Below are positions 38,582 to 47,023 of a stretch of 64,000 bases of DNA, piece by piece. Origin of the DNA: Corynebacterium choanae (lineage in GTDB: Bacteria; Actinomycetota; Actinomycetes; Mycobacteriales; Mycobacteriaceae); the NCBI RefSeq assembly GCF_003813965.1, contig NZ_CP033896.1:1674001-1738000 (forward strand). Reading direction: 5' to 3'. A model generated the notes under the pieces. It did not search any database and was not told where the DNA came from. It saw only the letters and a list, made by a program, of their open reading frames with translations. Positions within the stretch are counted from its first letter, which is position 1. Each line of letters opens with the position of its first letter. The position numbers and the translations under genes are program-made.

Positions 38582-38732
38582 AACACAAATTCCTCATTTG
38601 CTGGCACGAACATAACAAAGTGTATGCCCTATCGGGCACATCATATTCGAACAATTAGAACAACTGTACGATACGCTAACATGATCGATCCGTTGGTCAC
38701 AAGCAGCCGCATGGTGTTCTATACCCCCAAGT

Positions 38733-38748
38733 TCGAACCTTCGTGCTA
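38733..38748. promoter_or_regulatory. Candidate LexA-binding SOS box
   Basis: The sequence TCGAACC-TT-CGTGCTA matches about 10 of 14 fixed positions of the corynebacterial SOS box (TCGAAMANNTGTTCGA); the left half is near perfect and the right half is poor. It overlaps TACCAT at 38747-38752, a likely lexA -10, so binding would block lexA transcription. A second perfect half-site (TCGAACA) lies at 38648-38654 next to the divergent gene's -10. Confidence 0.45.
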
Positions 38749-38890
38749 CCATGTGGGCAAATACGGCAATTGCTAAACACAGTTTGACGAGCCTTACTTC
38801 CACCCGATGGCAACCGTCAGGCCTGCTGGATCCGTCTCACTGTTACGACACAACTTTCCCGTCCTCACTGCCGCAAAGGAACCGCCAGAT

Positions 38891-39568
38891 ATGCCCCGTG
38901 CAAAATTCGAGCATCAACTCACCGGACGCCAACGGCGCATTTTGGACGTGATCCAGGATGCAACTGTGCTGCGCGGATACCCGCCAAGCATTCGGGAAAT
39001 CGGCGAAGCAGTTGGACTTACCTCCACCTCATCGGTGTCTTATCAGCTCAAGGAGCTCGAACGAAAGGGCTATCTGCGGCGCGATCCATTTAAGCCACGT
39101 GCGGTAGACGTTCGAACCGCCCCGCGCAAGATTGAGCCGACCCCTCGTGCAAGTCACTTGGAAACCGAGACTGATGCTCCGCCAAACCATGAGGGTGTCG
39201 CTTTTGTTCCCATGGTTGGCAGTATCGCCGCCGGCAATCCCACACTGGCAGTGGAAGAGACCGAGGCCTACTACCCGATCCCTGAAGAGCTAGTCAGCCC
39301 CGGTGAACTCATGATGCTCAAGGTGGTCGGGGAATCAATGCGTGACGCAGGGATTCTTTCCGGCGACTGGGTTGTCATCCGCCGTCAACCAGATTGCGAA
39401 CATGGCGATTTTGTCGCAGCCCTCATCGACGGTGAAGCAACGGTCAAGGAATTTCGCCGCACGACACTGGGACCGATCTTGCATCCACACAACTTGGCCT
39501 TTGACGATATCCGCGCCCGCGACGCTGTCATTCTTGGCGTAGTTGTTACCGTACTGCGAAAGCTCTAA
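38891..39568 (+). CDS. lexA: SOS repressor LexA
   Basis: Represses DNA-damage genes and cleaves itself when RecA filaments form. The 225-residue protein has the N-terminal winged helix LTGRQRRILDVIQ to GYPPSIREIGEAVGLTSTSSVSYQL, and a C-terminal S24 peptidase domain. The cleavage bond is Ala114-Gly115 (SIAAGNP), the catalytic Ser is Ser149 (VGESMRD), and the general base is Lys186 (GEATVKEF). I start at the ATG giving MPRAKFEHQ, which has AAAGGA 10 bases upstream and fits the family's N-terminus. An ATG at 38807 would add 28 residues but has no ribosome site. Confidence 0.95.
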   Translation: MPRAKFEHQLTGRQRRILDVIQDATVLRGYPPSIREIGEAVGLTSTSSVSYQLKELERKGYLRRDPFKPRAVDVRTAPRKIEPTPRASHLETETDAPPNHEGVAFVPMVGSIAAGNPTLAVEETEAYYPIPEELVSPGELMMLKVVGESMRDAGILSGDWVVIRRQPDCEHGDFVAALIDGEATVKEFRRTTLGPILHPHNLAFDDIRARDAVILGVVVTVLRKL

Positions 39569-40252
39569 CCATCAGCTATTCCAGGCTTAAACGCATCAAC
39601 CTGGATTAATGCGTAGTAGCGGTGGCGACCGGGAGTAGTGTTCTACCTCGCCGACACTGCAACGCCCCGCTAGTTACCGAACACAGTAGCCAGACCCACC
39701 CCAGCGGTTCCTATGCTTCTTACCGCAGAGATTCAAGCAGGCGACTCCGTTGTTTGCGCTTGCACCTGTCAGGCGACGGTGCCCGACCCAACACAGATGA
39801 TTTCCTGAATTGCCTGAGTATGTGGTTTTCGACCGTGCTTCGCGGGCGAAAACCAACAAAAATGGGCAGATACCCAATGCTGGATCCTGATCTTACGCTC
39901 GCCCGCTCAACACTGAGCACCCCCATGTGGGTGATTTTTACTGTCACTCACGGATGGTAAATGTTGCATTAGTTTTGATTGCCACCAAATCCCACATAGG
40001 CGCTTTAACCTGCAGATATATCACTGGAAGTAGGTCTGCAGATGTGAGTTTTTCGTTCCAATCGCGCCGAGATTCAGAAATGTTGACAGCAAATCACCTT
40101 TGTCTGTGTCCGTTTTTTGGGGTTATTCGTGACAAACTGGACATCAGATATGCGGTAGGAGTCCAGTAGCGGATGCTTCGCCAGTATCCGTCATTGGTTG
40201 CTCTACTGCACCACTTGCACACGTCTTTAGTCCGCTTTGCCAAAGGAGCGCC
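39569..40252. other. 684-base gap between lexA and sugR
   Basis: No open frame shows family features. Directly after lexA, TCCAGG (39580-39585) pairs with CCTGGA (39600-39605), while ACGCAT in its loop (39591-39596) can pair with ATGCGT (39609-39614), an H-type pseudoknot layout. A 5-bp CACCC/GGGTG hairpin with an ATTTTT tail lies at about 39919-39940 and could end a short + strand transcript. The sugR promoter must also lie here. Confidence 0.45.
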
Positions 40253-41032
40253 ATGTACGCCGAAGAGCGCCGTCGACAAATCGCCTCACTCACAGCTGTC
40301 GAGGGGCGTGTCAATGTCACCGACCTGTCGAAGCGGTTCAACGTTACCGCCGAAACTATTCGACGCGACTTGGCAGTGTTGGATCACGAAGGAGCTGTTC
40401 ACCGGGTGCACGGTGGCGCGGTTGCCAGCCAGAACTTCCAAACCACAGAGCTGACTGTCGACGCGCGTGCAAAAAGTGCGCTGAGCGCGAAAAATGCGAT
40501 CGCTCGTGCCGCCATGGACTATGTGCCTGATGCCACCGGTGGCATGTTCCTTGATGCTGGTACCACCATTAGTGCCCTCGCCGAACAGATTGCCCAGCAT
40601 TCTTTGGCTAGGAAATGGACGATTGTCACCAACTGCTTACCAATCGCTATGCAGATGGCTAGTGACGGCGTGGAAGAAGTTCAGCTACTGGGTGGTTATG
40701 TGCGTGCTATCACACAAGCAGTGGTGGGTGACACCGCACTTCGTACTCTGGCATTAATGCGGGCTGATGTGGCGTTTATCGGCACCAATGCGTTGACGCT
40801 TGATCACGGCTTGTCGACTGCGGATTCGCAGGAGGCAGCGGTCAAACGGGCAATGATTATCAACTCCCGGAAGGTGGTCGTGTTGTGTGACGCTTCCAAG
40901 ATGGGTTGTGACTACATGGTGAGCTTTGCTGGAATTAACGATATTGACGTGGTCATCACCGATGCGGCGGCACCGCAATCATTCGTGGATGCGTTGAGAG
41001 AACGCGGTGTGGAAGTCGTTCTCGCGGGCTAA
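40253..41032 (+). CDS. sugR: DeoR-family sugar regulator SugR
   Basis: In C. glutamicum SugR represses the general and sugar-specific PTS genes and is released by sugar phosphates. The 259-residue protein has the DeoR helix-turn-helix (RRQIASLTAVEGRVNVTDL, FNVTAETIRRDLAVLDHEGAVHRVHGGA) and the DeoR C-terminal sensor domain with FLDAGTTISALAEQI, VTNCLPIAMQM, GGYVRAITQAVVGDTAL, FIGTNALTLDHGLST and DASKMGCDYMVSFA. AAAGGAG lies 4 bases before the ATG. Its place just upstream of a partner gene and next to ptsI matches C. glutamicum cg2115. Confidence 0.9.
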   Translation: MYAEERRRQIASLTAVEGRVNVTDLSKRFNVTAETIRRDLAVLDHEGAVHRVHGGAVASQNFQTTELTVDARAKSALSAKNAIARAAMDYVPDATGGMFLDAGTTISALAEQIAQHSLARKWTIVTNCLPIAMQMASDGVEEVQLLGGYVRAITQAVVGDTALRTLALMRADVAFIGTNALTLDHGLSTADSQEAAVKRAMIINSRKVVVLCDASKMGCDYMVSFAGINDIDVVITDAAAPQSFVDALRERGVEVVLAG

Positions 41033-41119
41033 CTTTTGACGATGCTGGGCAGCATTTGCCGGATTCTTGCATGGACATTGAGCAGGTGACACCTGGCCTG
41101 GCGAAAGGTAAGGATTGTG

Positions 41120-42025
41120 ATGAGTGTTCCTACAGCTTCCCGCCTACGGGTGGTGGTGGGTCGTCCTATTGACCAACGGCGTACGAGCTACAGCACGAAT
41201 CCAGGGGCGACGTCGTTGCTGTCTTTTGAGGGGATGTCTCCTACCCCTATCGGCCGAGGGTTAGCGGTTGCTGATGCACTGATCACCGCTGGTAAGTCGG
41301 TCGAGGCTGTCATTGCCACCGAGGTGGATTCCGCACTCCGTGAGGCCACTGTGGAGCGTTTTCCCGCTGCTTGTCATGTTGCAGCGGAACTGCCTGCACC
41401 ACGGGTTATTGTGATGGACACTCCCACCTCGGCGCCGCAACGCTACACCAAACAACTTGCCGAACCAACCAGCGGCGAACAACAGGAGTTGACGGAAGCG
41501 ATTACGCAGGCTGTAGCTTCCGCACCCGGAACGGTGACAGTGATGGATATCTCTTGTATGTCTCCTGCAGCCCGTGGTTGGCGCAACGAACTGATCAAAA
41601 CAATTGCCGCTCCTGTGGTGCTTCTTGCCGGTAGCGATGAACCGCTTGCGTCAATGGCAGGGACGAACGCTGATCGGCTTACAGTTACCGTGCAGCTTCC
41701 TGCACTCCCCCAAGAAGCTGAGGTGGTAGCGCAGGCAGCAGCTGCTGCATCCACGCAACAATGGTTCATGATCGGTTGCAATGATGGGCACTGGGTGTTG
41801 TGCACTGGCGAAGAGCGGGGTTGGCGTGGTTACGCAGGTGTTGGTCGGCAACGGGTAGCGGATACCGAACCGCTACTGTGCGCCGGGGTTGCTGCGGCAC
41901 TGGCATCCGGTGTTACCGATGCGTTACAAGTGTTTGCCCGAGGGTTGGCAAGTATTGGTCGTCGCCAGGTTGTGGAAGACGATCCGGCTGGGATCGGTTA
42001 TCGGATTATCGAAGGCCTGCACTAG
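41120..42025 (+). CDS. Uncharacterised protein in the sugR operon
   Basis: A 301-residue cytoplasmic protein that I cannot assign to a biochemical function. It occupies the position of C. glutamicum cg2116, right after sugR (87 bases apart, same strand). The N-terminus (LRVVVGRPIDQRRTSYSTNPG) and the Ala-rich C-terminus (PLLCAGVAAALASGVTDALQVFARGL) loosely recall the ends of PfkB-type sugar kinases, but the catalytic GAGD motif is absent, so it is not an active kinase of that type. AAGG lies 6 bases before the ATG. A strong terminator follows the stop. Confidence 0.75.
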   Translation: MSVPTASRLRVVVGRPIDQRRTSYSTNPGATSLLSFEGMSPTPIGRGLAVADALITAGKSVEAVIATEVDSALREATVERFPAACHVAAELPAPRVIVMDTPTSAPQRYTKQLAEPTSGEQQELTEAITQAVASAPGTVTVMDISCMSPAARGWRNELIKTIAAPVVLLAGSDEPLASMAGTNADRLTVTVQLPALPQEAEVVAQAAAAASTQQWFMIGCNDGHWVLCTGEERGWRGYAGVGRQRVADTEPLLCAGVAAALASGVTDALQVFARGLASIGRRQVVEDDPAGIGYRIIEGLH

Positions 42026-42068
42026 GCTGCATTAGTCGTTTGAGGCGCTAGAACAGTAGCTGTCAGCA

Positions 42069-42103
42069 AAGCCGCCACCAGATCGTAAGTCTGGTGGCGG
42101 CTT
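42069..42103. terminator. Strong hairpin terminator
   Basis: A perfect 14-bp stem (42069-42082 with 42090-42103) with the loop TCGTAAG. It lies between the sugR operon and the convergent ptsI and can serve both directions. Confidence 0.85.
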
Positions 42104-42345
42104 ATGCTTTGTGTTGCTTCCGTATCCGAAGCCTCAACCTCGTATAGCCTTGGACAGCTAGATTCGGCAGGTAGGTGATGCGTGCCAAGGGCGCGGGCTT
42201 AATCACACAATCCTGCCTTTTTGGCACCGCTGCAACGCTGCTCTTGCCAATCCTTTACTGATTCCTGTTGCAACAGCACGATGGAATCCCACGGATTGGG
42301 TCGCAAGAGAAGTTGTGCAGCGGTGCGTTGTAGATGTGCAGCGAG

Positions 42346-44040
42346 TTAGGCGTCTGCAAGCAGTGCACGGACTGCTTCCTTTGCAGCGCGTGCACCGGCG
42401 GCATCAATGGCAGCCAATGCTGCTTGACGGCAGTCGTCGAAGGTGACCTGAGACAGCTTCGCACCAACACCAGCAATTGCGGTGGAGGCGGCCGACAGCG
42501 AGTTCACGCCTAAACCGGTGAGTACACAGGCCAGCAGCGGATCAGCGGCAGCTTCACCACAAACACCGACGGCAGTGTTGGTTTTCGCACCAATCTGGCA
42601 GGTGTGTTCGATCAGGCGAAGCACTGCTGGCTGCCAGGGATCGGTGAGGTAGGCCAGCTGTGGGGAAAGCCGGTCGGCAGCCATTGTGTACTGGGTGAGG
42701 TCATTGGTGCCGATAGAGACGAAGTCCAGATGAGGCATGATTTTGTCGGCCATCAGTGCTGCTGCAGGAACCTCAATCATGGCACCAGCCACCAGGCCGC
42801 GTTCTTTACACAGACCAGAGAACCATTTTGCTTCCCGGGCGGTGGCCACCATCGGAGCCATAACCCAGGTTGGGGCGTGGTCGCCACGGCCGGACTTTTC
42901 AGCGGCAAGGGCGATAGCGTCGAGCTGCCGGTGAAGCAGCCCTTCGTTGCCGCGAGCAATACGCAAACCGCGCACACCCAGTGCTGGGTTCATCTCGTCG
43001 GCAAGCGACGCGAAAGCGACTGGCTTATCTGAGCCTGCGTCGAGGGAGCGAACCACTACCTTCGATTCGGGGAAAGCCTCAAACACCTTGCAGTAGACAT
43101 CGGCCTGGGCTTCGACGGTTGGTTCCTCTGTGGCGGTAAGGAAGCACAGCTCGGTGCGGAACAGACCAATACCTTCAGCCTGGGTGGCTGCGGCTGTGCG
43201 CGCTGCCTTGCCGTCTTGCACGTTAGCCAGCAGCTGTACACGGTGACCATCAGCTGTTTGGGCAGGTCCGCGCCATTCAGCAACCCGCCGCGCCATCTCT
43301 TCCCAGCTGGCGACAGCCGCGGTAGCTTCCGCCTCGTCAGGGTGGGTAACAATCGTGCCCAAGGAACCGTCAACCATCACCGGCGTTCCAGCGGTTACTT
43401 CAGTAGCCCCAGCACCGACAGCAACGATGCACGGCACGTTGAGTTGGCGGGCAATAATCGCGGTGTGGCTGGTAGGACCACCGAGCTCAGTGACCAGCGC
43501 AATAAACAGATTCGTGTCCAATGCCGCGGTGTCAGCTGGGGACAGGTCATCGGCAAACAACACCACTGGCTCGTCGACAGCTGGCAGACCTGGCTCTGCT
43601 TCGCCGCGCAGCTCTGCGATGACACGGTCACGGATATCGCGCAGGTCAGTGGTGCGCTCCGCCATCACCCCACCGGCTGCCTCAAACATGGAAATGAACT
43701 TCGTGGTAGCAGCGACGACCGCATATTCCGCCGGATGGCCAGAATTAATATTTTTGCGAACTGTCTTGCGCCATCCCCGGTCACGCACCAGGCCAGCTGT
43801 GGCTGTGAGCACCTCGGATGCGGCACCGTGCGCCGACTTGCCACGTGCTTCGAGGCGTTCTGCCACAGTGTCTGCAGCAGCCACAAAGCGTTCAAATTCT
43901 GCCGGGCGGGATTCTTCCGCCGTAACCGGGCCGGAAGTTGGCAGCTCCGGGCGGGGAGTAATCCACACTGCTTTGGCGTAGGCGATACCTGGCACCACAG
44001 CGGTGCCTTTGTAGGTGTTGGACTGCTGAGTTTCAGCCAT
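42346..44040 (-). CDS. ptsI: PTS enzyme I (phosphoenolpyruvate-protein phosphotransferase)
   Basis: Transfers phosphate from phosphoenolpyruvate to HPr, the first step of all PTS sugar uptake. The 564-residue protein has the active-site histidine in GGPTSHTAIIARQLNVPC (about residue 190), and the PEP-binding barrel with GIGLFRTELCFL, VVVRSLDAGSDKP, NPALGVRGLRIA, MIEVPAAALMADKI, FVSIGTNDLTQYTMAADR and VGVCGEAAADP. AGGAG lies 8 bases before the ATG. On the minus strand TAGATT just upstream of that site is a possible -10, overlapped by a perfect palindrome. It is divergent from fruK across a 1-kb gap, where C. glutamicum has fruR. Confidence 0.96.
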   Translation of the reverse strand: MAETQQSNTYKGTAVVPGIAYAKAVWITPRPELPTSGPVTAEESRPAEFERFVAAADTVAERLEARGKSAHGAASEVLTATAGLVRDRGWRKTVRKNINSGHPAEYAVVAATTKFISMFEAAGGVMAERTTDLRDIRDRVIAELRGEAEPGLPAVDEPVVLFADDLSPADTAALDTNLFIALVTELGGPTSHTAIIARQLNVPCIVAVGAGATEVTAGTPVMVDGSLGTIVTHPDEAEATAAVASWEEMARRVAEWRGPAQTADGHRVQLLANVQDGKAARTAAATQAEGIGLFRTELCFLTATEEPTVEAQADVYCKVFEAFPESKVVVRSLDAGSDKPVAFASLADEMNPALGVRGLRIARGNEGLLHRQLDAIALAAEKSGRGDHAPTWVMAPMVATAREAKWFSGLCKERGLVAGAMIEVPAAALMADKIMPHLDFVSIGTNDLTQYTMAADRLSPQLAYLTDPWQPAVLRLIEHTCQIGAKTNTAVGVCGEAAADPLLACVLTGLGVNSLSAASTAIAGVGAKLSQVTFDDCRQAALAAIDAAGARAAKEAVRALLADA

Positions 44041-45087
44041 GGATCATGCTCCTAAACAATCTACGAACGTTCGTTATCACTTGTGCGTCGATGATTTTTT
44101 AACAAAAAATTACCGCCCGAGACCACCACAACTTCCCAGCAAGGGGTCTCCAACACTTGTCCCACCTAGAGGATTGCGAGCAGCATTCCGTGCATAACCC
44201 TTCACTCCGACGAAGGCGACCTGTGCTGATCGCCTCGTCGGAATGTGTAAGCGCCACACCGTGATTCCCTCTCATAAGGTGAAACGCGCAGCATCCCCGC
44301 GATGGTGTTCTTCCTTATCAACCGGCCGCCTGTCAAGCTTTCGCGCCGTCGAACTTCCCCGCTGCTCCGTCCACTCAACGGTGTACGCCAGCTTCGGACG
44401 ACAACTTCACTAGACTTCGCCTAGCGAACCAGCGCCTTCCACAGTTCCACAACAGTGCAAGTCTGCATTGTTGCCGCAGGTGACCAAGGTGTGCCACTGC
44501 ATGATGTGACCGTTTCCGGGGCTGATCAACTCAACACGGCTGCCATGTGACAGCCATAACGGTATGCCCAATTATATGCGCTACTCAACACTGGCTCACT
44601 GATTGCGCCGCACGTAACCGAAACGTTATCGAAGAGATCTCACCTGCCGCATTTTGTGAGCTTGTCGATAAACTCCCCCAACTATTGGGCAAAGCGGGAA
44701 AAAATAAGGCAGAATCAGCCCCGGCACTATTCGTTCCACCAGCAGGTTTAGCGAACAATCGCTGCCTTTCGACCAACCGATCGCCCATCCGATCAAGGCG
44801 CCGAAGAAAGGTTGCATTGCTCAGACAACCACCGCGCAGCTGCTGCGAAAGTGTGACACATCCCATTATGGAAATCTCTAGTAGGAAACATATCTGAACT
44901 GCTTTCGACGCATTTTCACCAAGATCTCCTGCTATTTTCCCTTCCACGGTTCGTCACACCTTTCCCAACATCGCGCATGTTGCAGGGACATCGTTTACGG
45001 GCAGGATCCGCTTCGTATATGGGGTGCCGCAGGTTTCCTCTATTTTCTTTTTGCTTGGCGACAAGCTTGATCGACAGATTGCCACCG
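44041..45087. other. 1047-base divergent gap between ptsI and fruK
   Basis: No convincing regulator gene is visible here, although C. glutamicum has fruR in this interval. A strong hairpin pairs 44206-44219 with 44230-44242 (8 + 5 bp with one bulged A, 10-base loop). A 63-codon minus-strand frame at 44626-44817 encodes two hydrophobic segments (PFFGALIGWAIGW and IVPGLILPYFFPLCPIVGG) but lacks a ribosome site. The rest may hold long leaders or the two promoters. Confidence 0.45.
44063..44074. promoter_or_regulatory. 12-bp perfect palindrome at the ptsI promoter
   Basis: ACGAACGTTCGT reads the same on both strands. Its end overlaps the first base of TAGATT, the likely ptsI -10 on the minus strand. 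This is a good location for a repressor operator. Confidence 0.5.
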
Positions 45088-46092
45088 ATGATAGTTACGT
45101 TCACCCCGAACCCGAGTCTTGATATAACTTTCACTGCTGATCACGCGATACAGCGTGGCCAAGTAGCTCGGATGGCAACCTCGCAGACCATCGCCGGCGG
45201 CAAAGGGGTCAACGTCTCACGTGTCACCCACGCCATGGGACACTCCACCCTGGCAATCGTGCCGTGCGATCCGCAGGATCCCTTTGTACGTCTGCTCGCA
45301 CTATCGGAAACCCCATTCGAAATCATTCCCACTGATGTACCGGTTCGCGTCAACACCACCCTTTCCGAGCCCGGCGGAGTAACCACCAAGCTCAACGGGC
45401 CTGGCGCTTTACTAGACGACAGCGCCCAACGTGCTGCCGCGAGTATGCTGCTGCGCCGACTCGGTGGCGCCGACTGGTTGGTGATGGCTGGCTCGCTTCC
45501 ACCAGGCGCACCAAATGATTGGTATGCGCAGCTTGCATGGCAGGCCAAACAGCGCAATCCGCAGCTCCATGTCGCTGTCGACACCTCTGGATCAGCTTTA
45601 TCGGTACTCCTGAACCCGACAATGGCTGCACCCGTTGATGTGTTTTGCCCAAACACGGAAGAACTTATTGCTGCTATCGACGCACCTGTCACCGCGGAAA
45701 GCATTGAAGACGCGGCGCTGCTCGGGGATTTTCGTCCTGCTGTGCAACTAGCTCAGCCAGTGATTCGGCGACTTACCAACGCCCACCATCGTCCAGTGAT
45801 GTTGCTCACGCTTGGGGCTGCTGGGGCACTGCTGGTTTCTGCCACACAGATCCACATTGCCACTGCCCCTTCCATTTCTGTAGTCAGCACCGTCGGCGCG
45901 GGCGACTGTGCGCTCGCTGGATATGTGTGTGCTGCCGCCAACCACGCCCCCGCACCTGAGCGTCTCACCCAGGCAGTGTTGTGGGGTTCAGCAGCTGCAA
46001 CGCTTCCCGGCACCGCTGTACCAACCCCTGCCCAACTCACCGGACTCCACACAACAACCACACACTTTTCGCCAACCACCACTAAGGTGTGA
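45088..46092 (+). CDS. fruK: 1-phosphofructokinase (PfkB family)
   Basis: Phosphorylates fructose 1-phosphate to fructose 1,6-bisphosphate. The 334-residue ribokinase-fold protein shows the FruK N-terminus MIVTFTPNPSLDITF, the substrate motif IAGGKGVNVSRVTHAMG, LPPGAPNDWYAQL, VDTSGSAL and, near the C-terminus, the catalytic STVGAGDCALAGYV with the Asp base. The ATG starts exactly at the conserved first strand; no ribosome site is visible. Tagatose 6-phosphate kinase activity cannot be fully excluded by sequence, but linkage to ptsI and ptsH favours FruK. No ptsF follows it, unlike C. glutamicum. Confidence 0.88.
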   Translation: MIVTFTPNPSLDITFTADHAIQRGQVARMATSQTIAGGKGVNVSRVTHAMGHSTLAIVPCDPQDPFVRLLALSETPFEIIPTDVPVRVNTTLSEPGGVTTKLNGPGALLDDSAQRAAASMLLRRLGGADWLVMAGSLPPGAPNDWYAQLAWQAKQRNPQLHVAVDTSGSALSVLLNPTMAAPVDVFCPNTEELIAAIDAPVTAESIEDAALLGDFRPAVQLAQPVIRRLTNAHHRPVMLLTLGAAGALLVSATQIHIATAPSISVVSTVGAGDCALAGYVCAAANHAPAPERLTQAVLWGSAAATLPGTAVPTPAQLTGLHTTTTHFSPTTTKV

Positions 46093-46218
46093 CCAATCCC
46101 AAAGTGGTTTTACTCCCCAATACCGACAAAAACCGTTAGGCTTGACAGCTACAGGGCACGTAGCGCTCACCGGCACACGCGGATGGCGCTCTTCGTCGCC
46201 CAACATCACAACTTGGCA

Positions 46219-46237
46219 ACCCGTTCTGCGAACGGGT
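46219..46237. promoter_or_regulatory. 8-3-8 inverted repeat upstream of ptsH
   Basis: ACCCGTTC (46219-46226) and GAACGGGT (46230-46237) are perfect inverted repeats with the spacer TGC. There is no T tract after it, so it is more likely an operator than a terminator for fruK. It lies just upstream of TATAAA at 46260-46265, a possible -10 for ptsH. Confidence 0.45.
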
Positions 46238-46322
46238 CGTCACACCGACTGGTGCACGCTATAAAGACATTGCTCTGCGGGCGACACCAGTGATCTTCCA
46301 CCATTGAAAGGACCATAATCTC

Positions 46323-46586
46323 ATGGCATCAAAAACCGTGATCGTAGGCTCCGCTGTCGGCCTCCACGCTCGTCCCGCTTCCATCGTTGCTGATGCAGCC
46401 AGCGAATTCGACGACGACATTGAACTGGTCAAGGTTGGCGGCGACGATGAGCCTGCCGACGCTGCCTCTGCCATGATGATCATGGCTATGGGTGCAGAAA
46501 AAGGCGACCAGGTTATCGTGACCTCTGACGATGAAGCAGCTGTGGAAGCAATCGCAGCGCTCATCGAAAAGGATCTCGACGCCTAA
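46323..46586 (+). CDS. ptsH: Phosphocarrier protein HPr
   Basis: Small phosphocarrier that passes phosphate from enzyme I to EIIA domains. The 87-residue protein has the active-site motif VGLHARPAS with His15 and the typical fold ending in IAALIEKDLDA. A serine (Ser49, in ADAASAMMIMAMGA) lies near the place of the regulatory Ser46 of Gram-positive HPr, but the surrounding sequence differs. GAAAGGA lies 10 bases before the ATG. A terminator follows at 46612. In C. glutamicum ptsF would precede it; here it follows fruK by 230 bases. Confidence 0.96.
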   Translation: MASKTVIVGSAVGLHARPASIVADAASEFDDDIELVKVGGDDEPADAASAMMIMAMGAEKGDQVIVTSDDEAAVEAIAALIEKDLDA

Positions 46587-46611
46587 GAACACTTCGCTCT
46601 CCTGCAGCGAC

Positions 46612-46642
46612 CACCGTCACCGAAACGGTGCCCCCCTTTTTA
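46612..46642 (+). terminator. Rho-independent terminator of ptsH
   Basis: Either of two stems can form: CACCGT (46612-46617) with ACGGTG (46625-46630), or CACCG (46618-46622) with CGGTG (46626-46630). CCCCCCTTTTTAT follows. It lies 25 bases after the ptsH stop. Confidence 0.75.
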
Positions 46643-46679
46643 TCGAAGGCCAAAATTGCAGGATAAGCACAATAGTTCA

Positions 46680-46725
46680 CGCGCCACCGCCTAACGAGGA
46701 TCACCCCTCGCACCGCGGTGGCGCG
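46680..46725. terminator. Two-tier hairpin downstream of ptsH
   Basis: An 11-bp outer stem (46680-46690 with 46715-46725) encloses a 5-bp inner stem (46695-46699 with 46706-46710). TTGCTCTTTG follows. It may be a second terminator for ptsH or insulate the next gene. Confidence 0.6.
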
Positions 46726-46744
46726 TTGCTCTTTGTCTCGCCAG

Positions 46745-46781
46745 CACCACAATCCAGTCAGGCGAAAACCCGATTGTGGTG
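46745..46781. repeat. 10-bp inverted repeat
   Basis: CACCACAATC at 46745-46754 pairs with GATTGTGGTG at 46772-46781 across a 17-base loop. With the two hairpins just before it, three strong hairpins lie within 170 bases. Confidence 0.6.
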
Positions 46782-46881
46782 TTATCACTTCACGATGCGA
46801 TCGCGGTGCTTTCAACAGCAGAATGTTCCGGTATGTCCGCAGCAGTCTTGCCAAGCCGCGCCTCTGTGGCGGACGGTTCAC

Positions 46882-46887
46882 TATACT
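46882..46887 (+). promoter_or_regulatory. Candidate -10 box for the exported-protein gene
   Basis: TATACT is a good -10 hexamer and would give a leader of about 130 bases to the GTG at 47024. No -35 is evident. Confidence 0.35.
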
Positions 46888-47023
46888 GAACCCGTCAGGC
46901 GCCAGCGGGAGTGGAACATGCGCATCCGGCTTTCCACTTGCCGAATCGCCTGCGCCACGTTGTATCCGCAGCGTGCTGACAACACAATCTTGTTTACCAC
47001 CCCGACGGGAAGGATCCTCCCAG

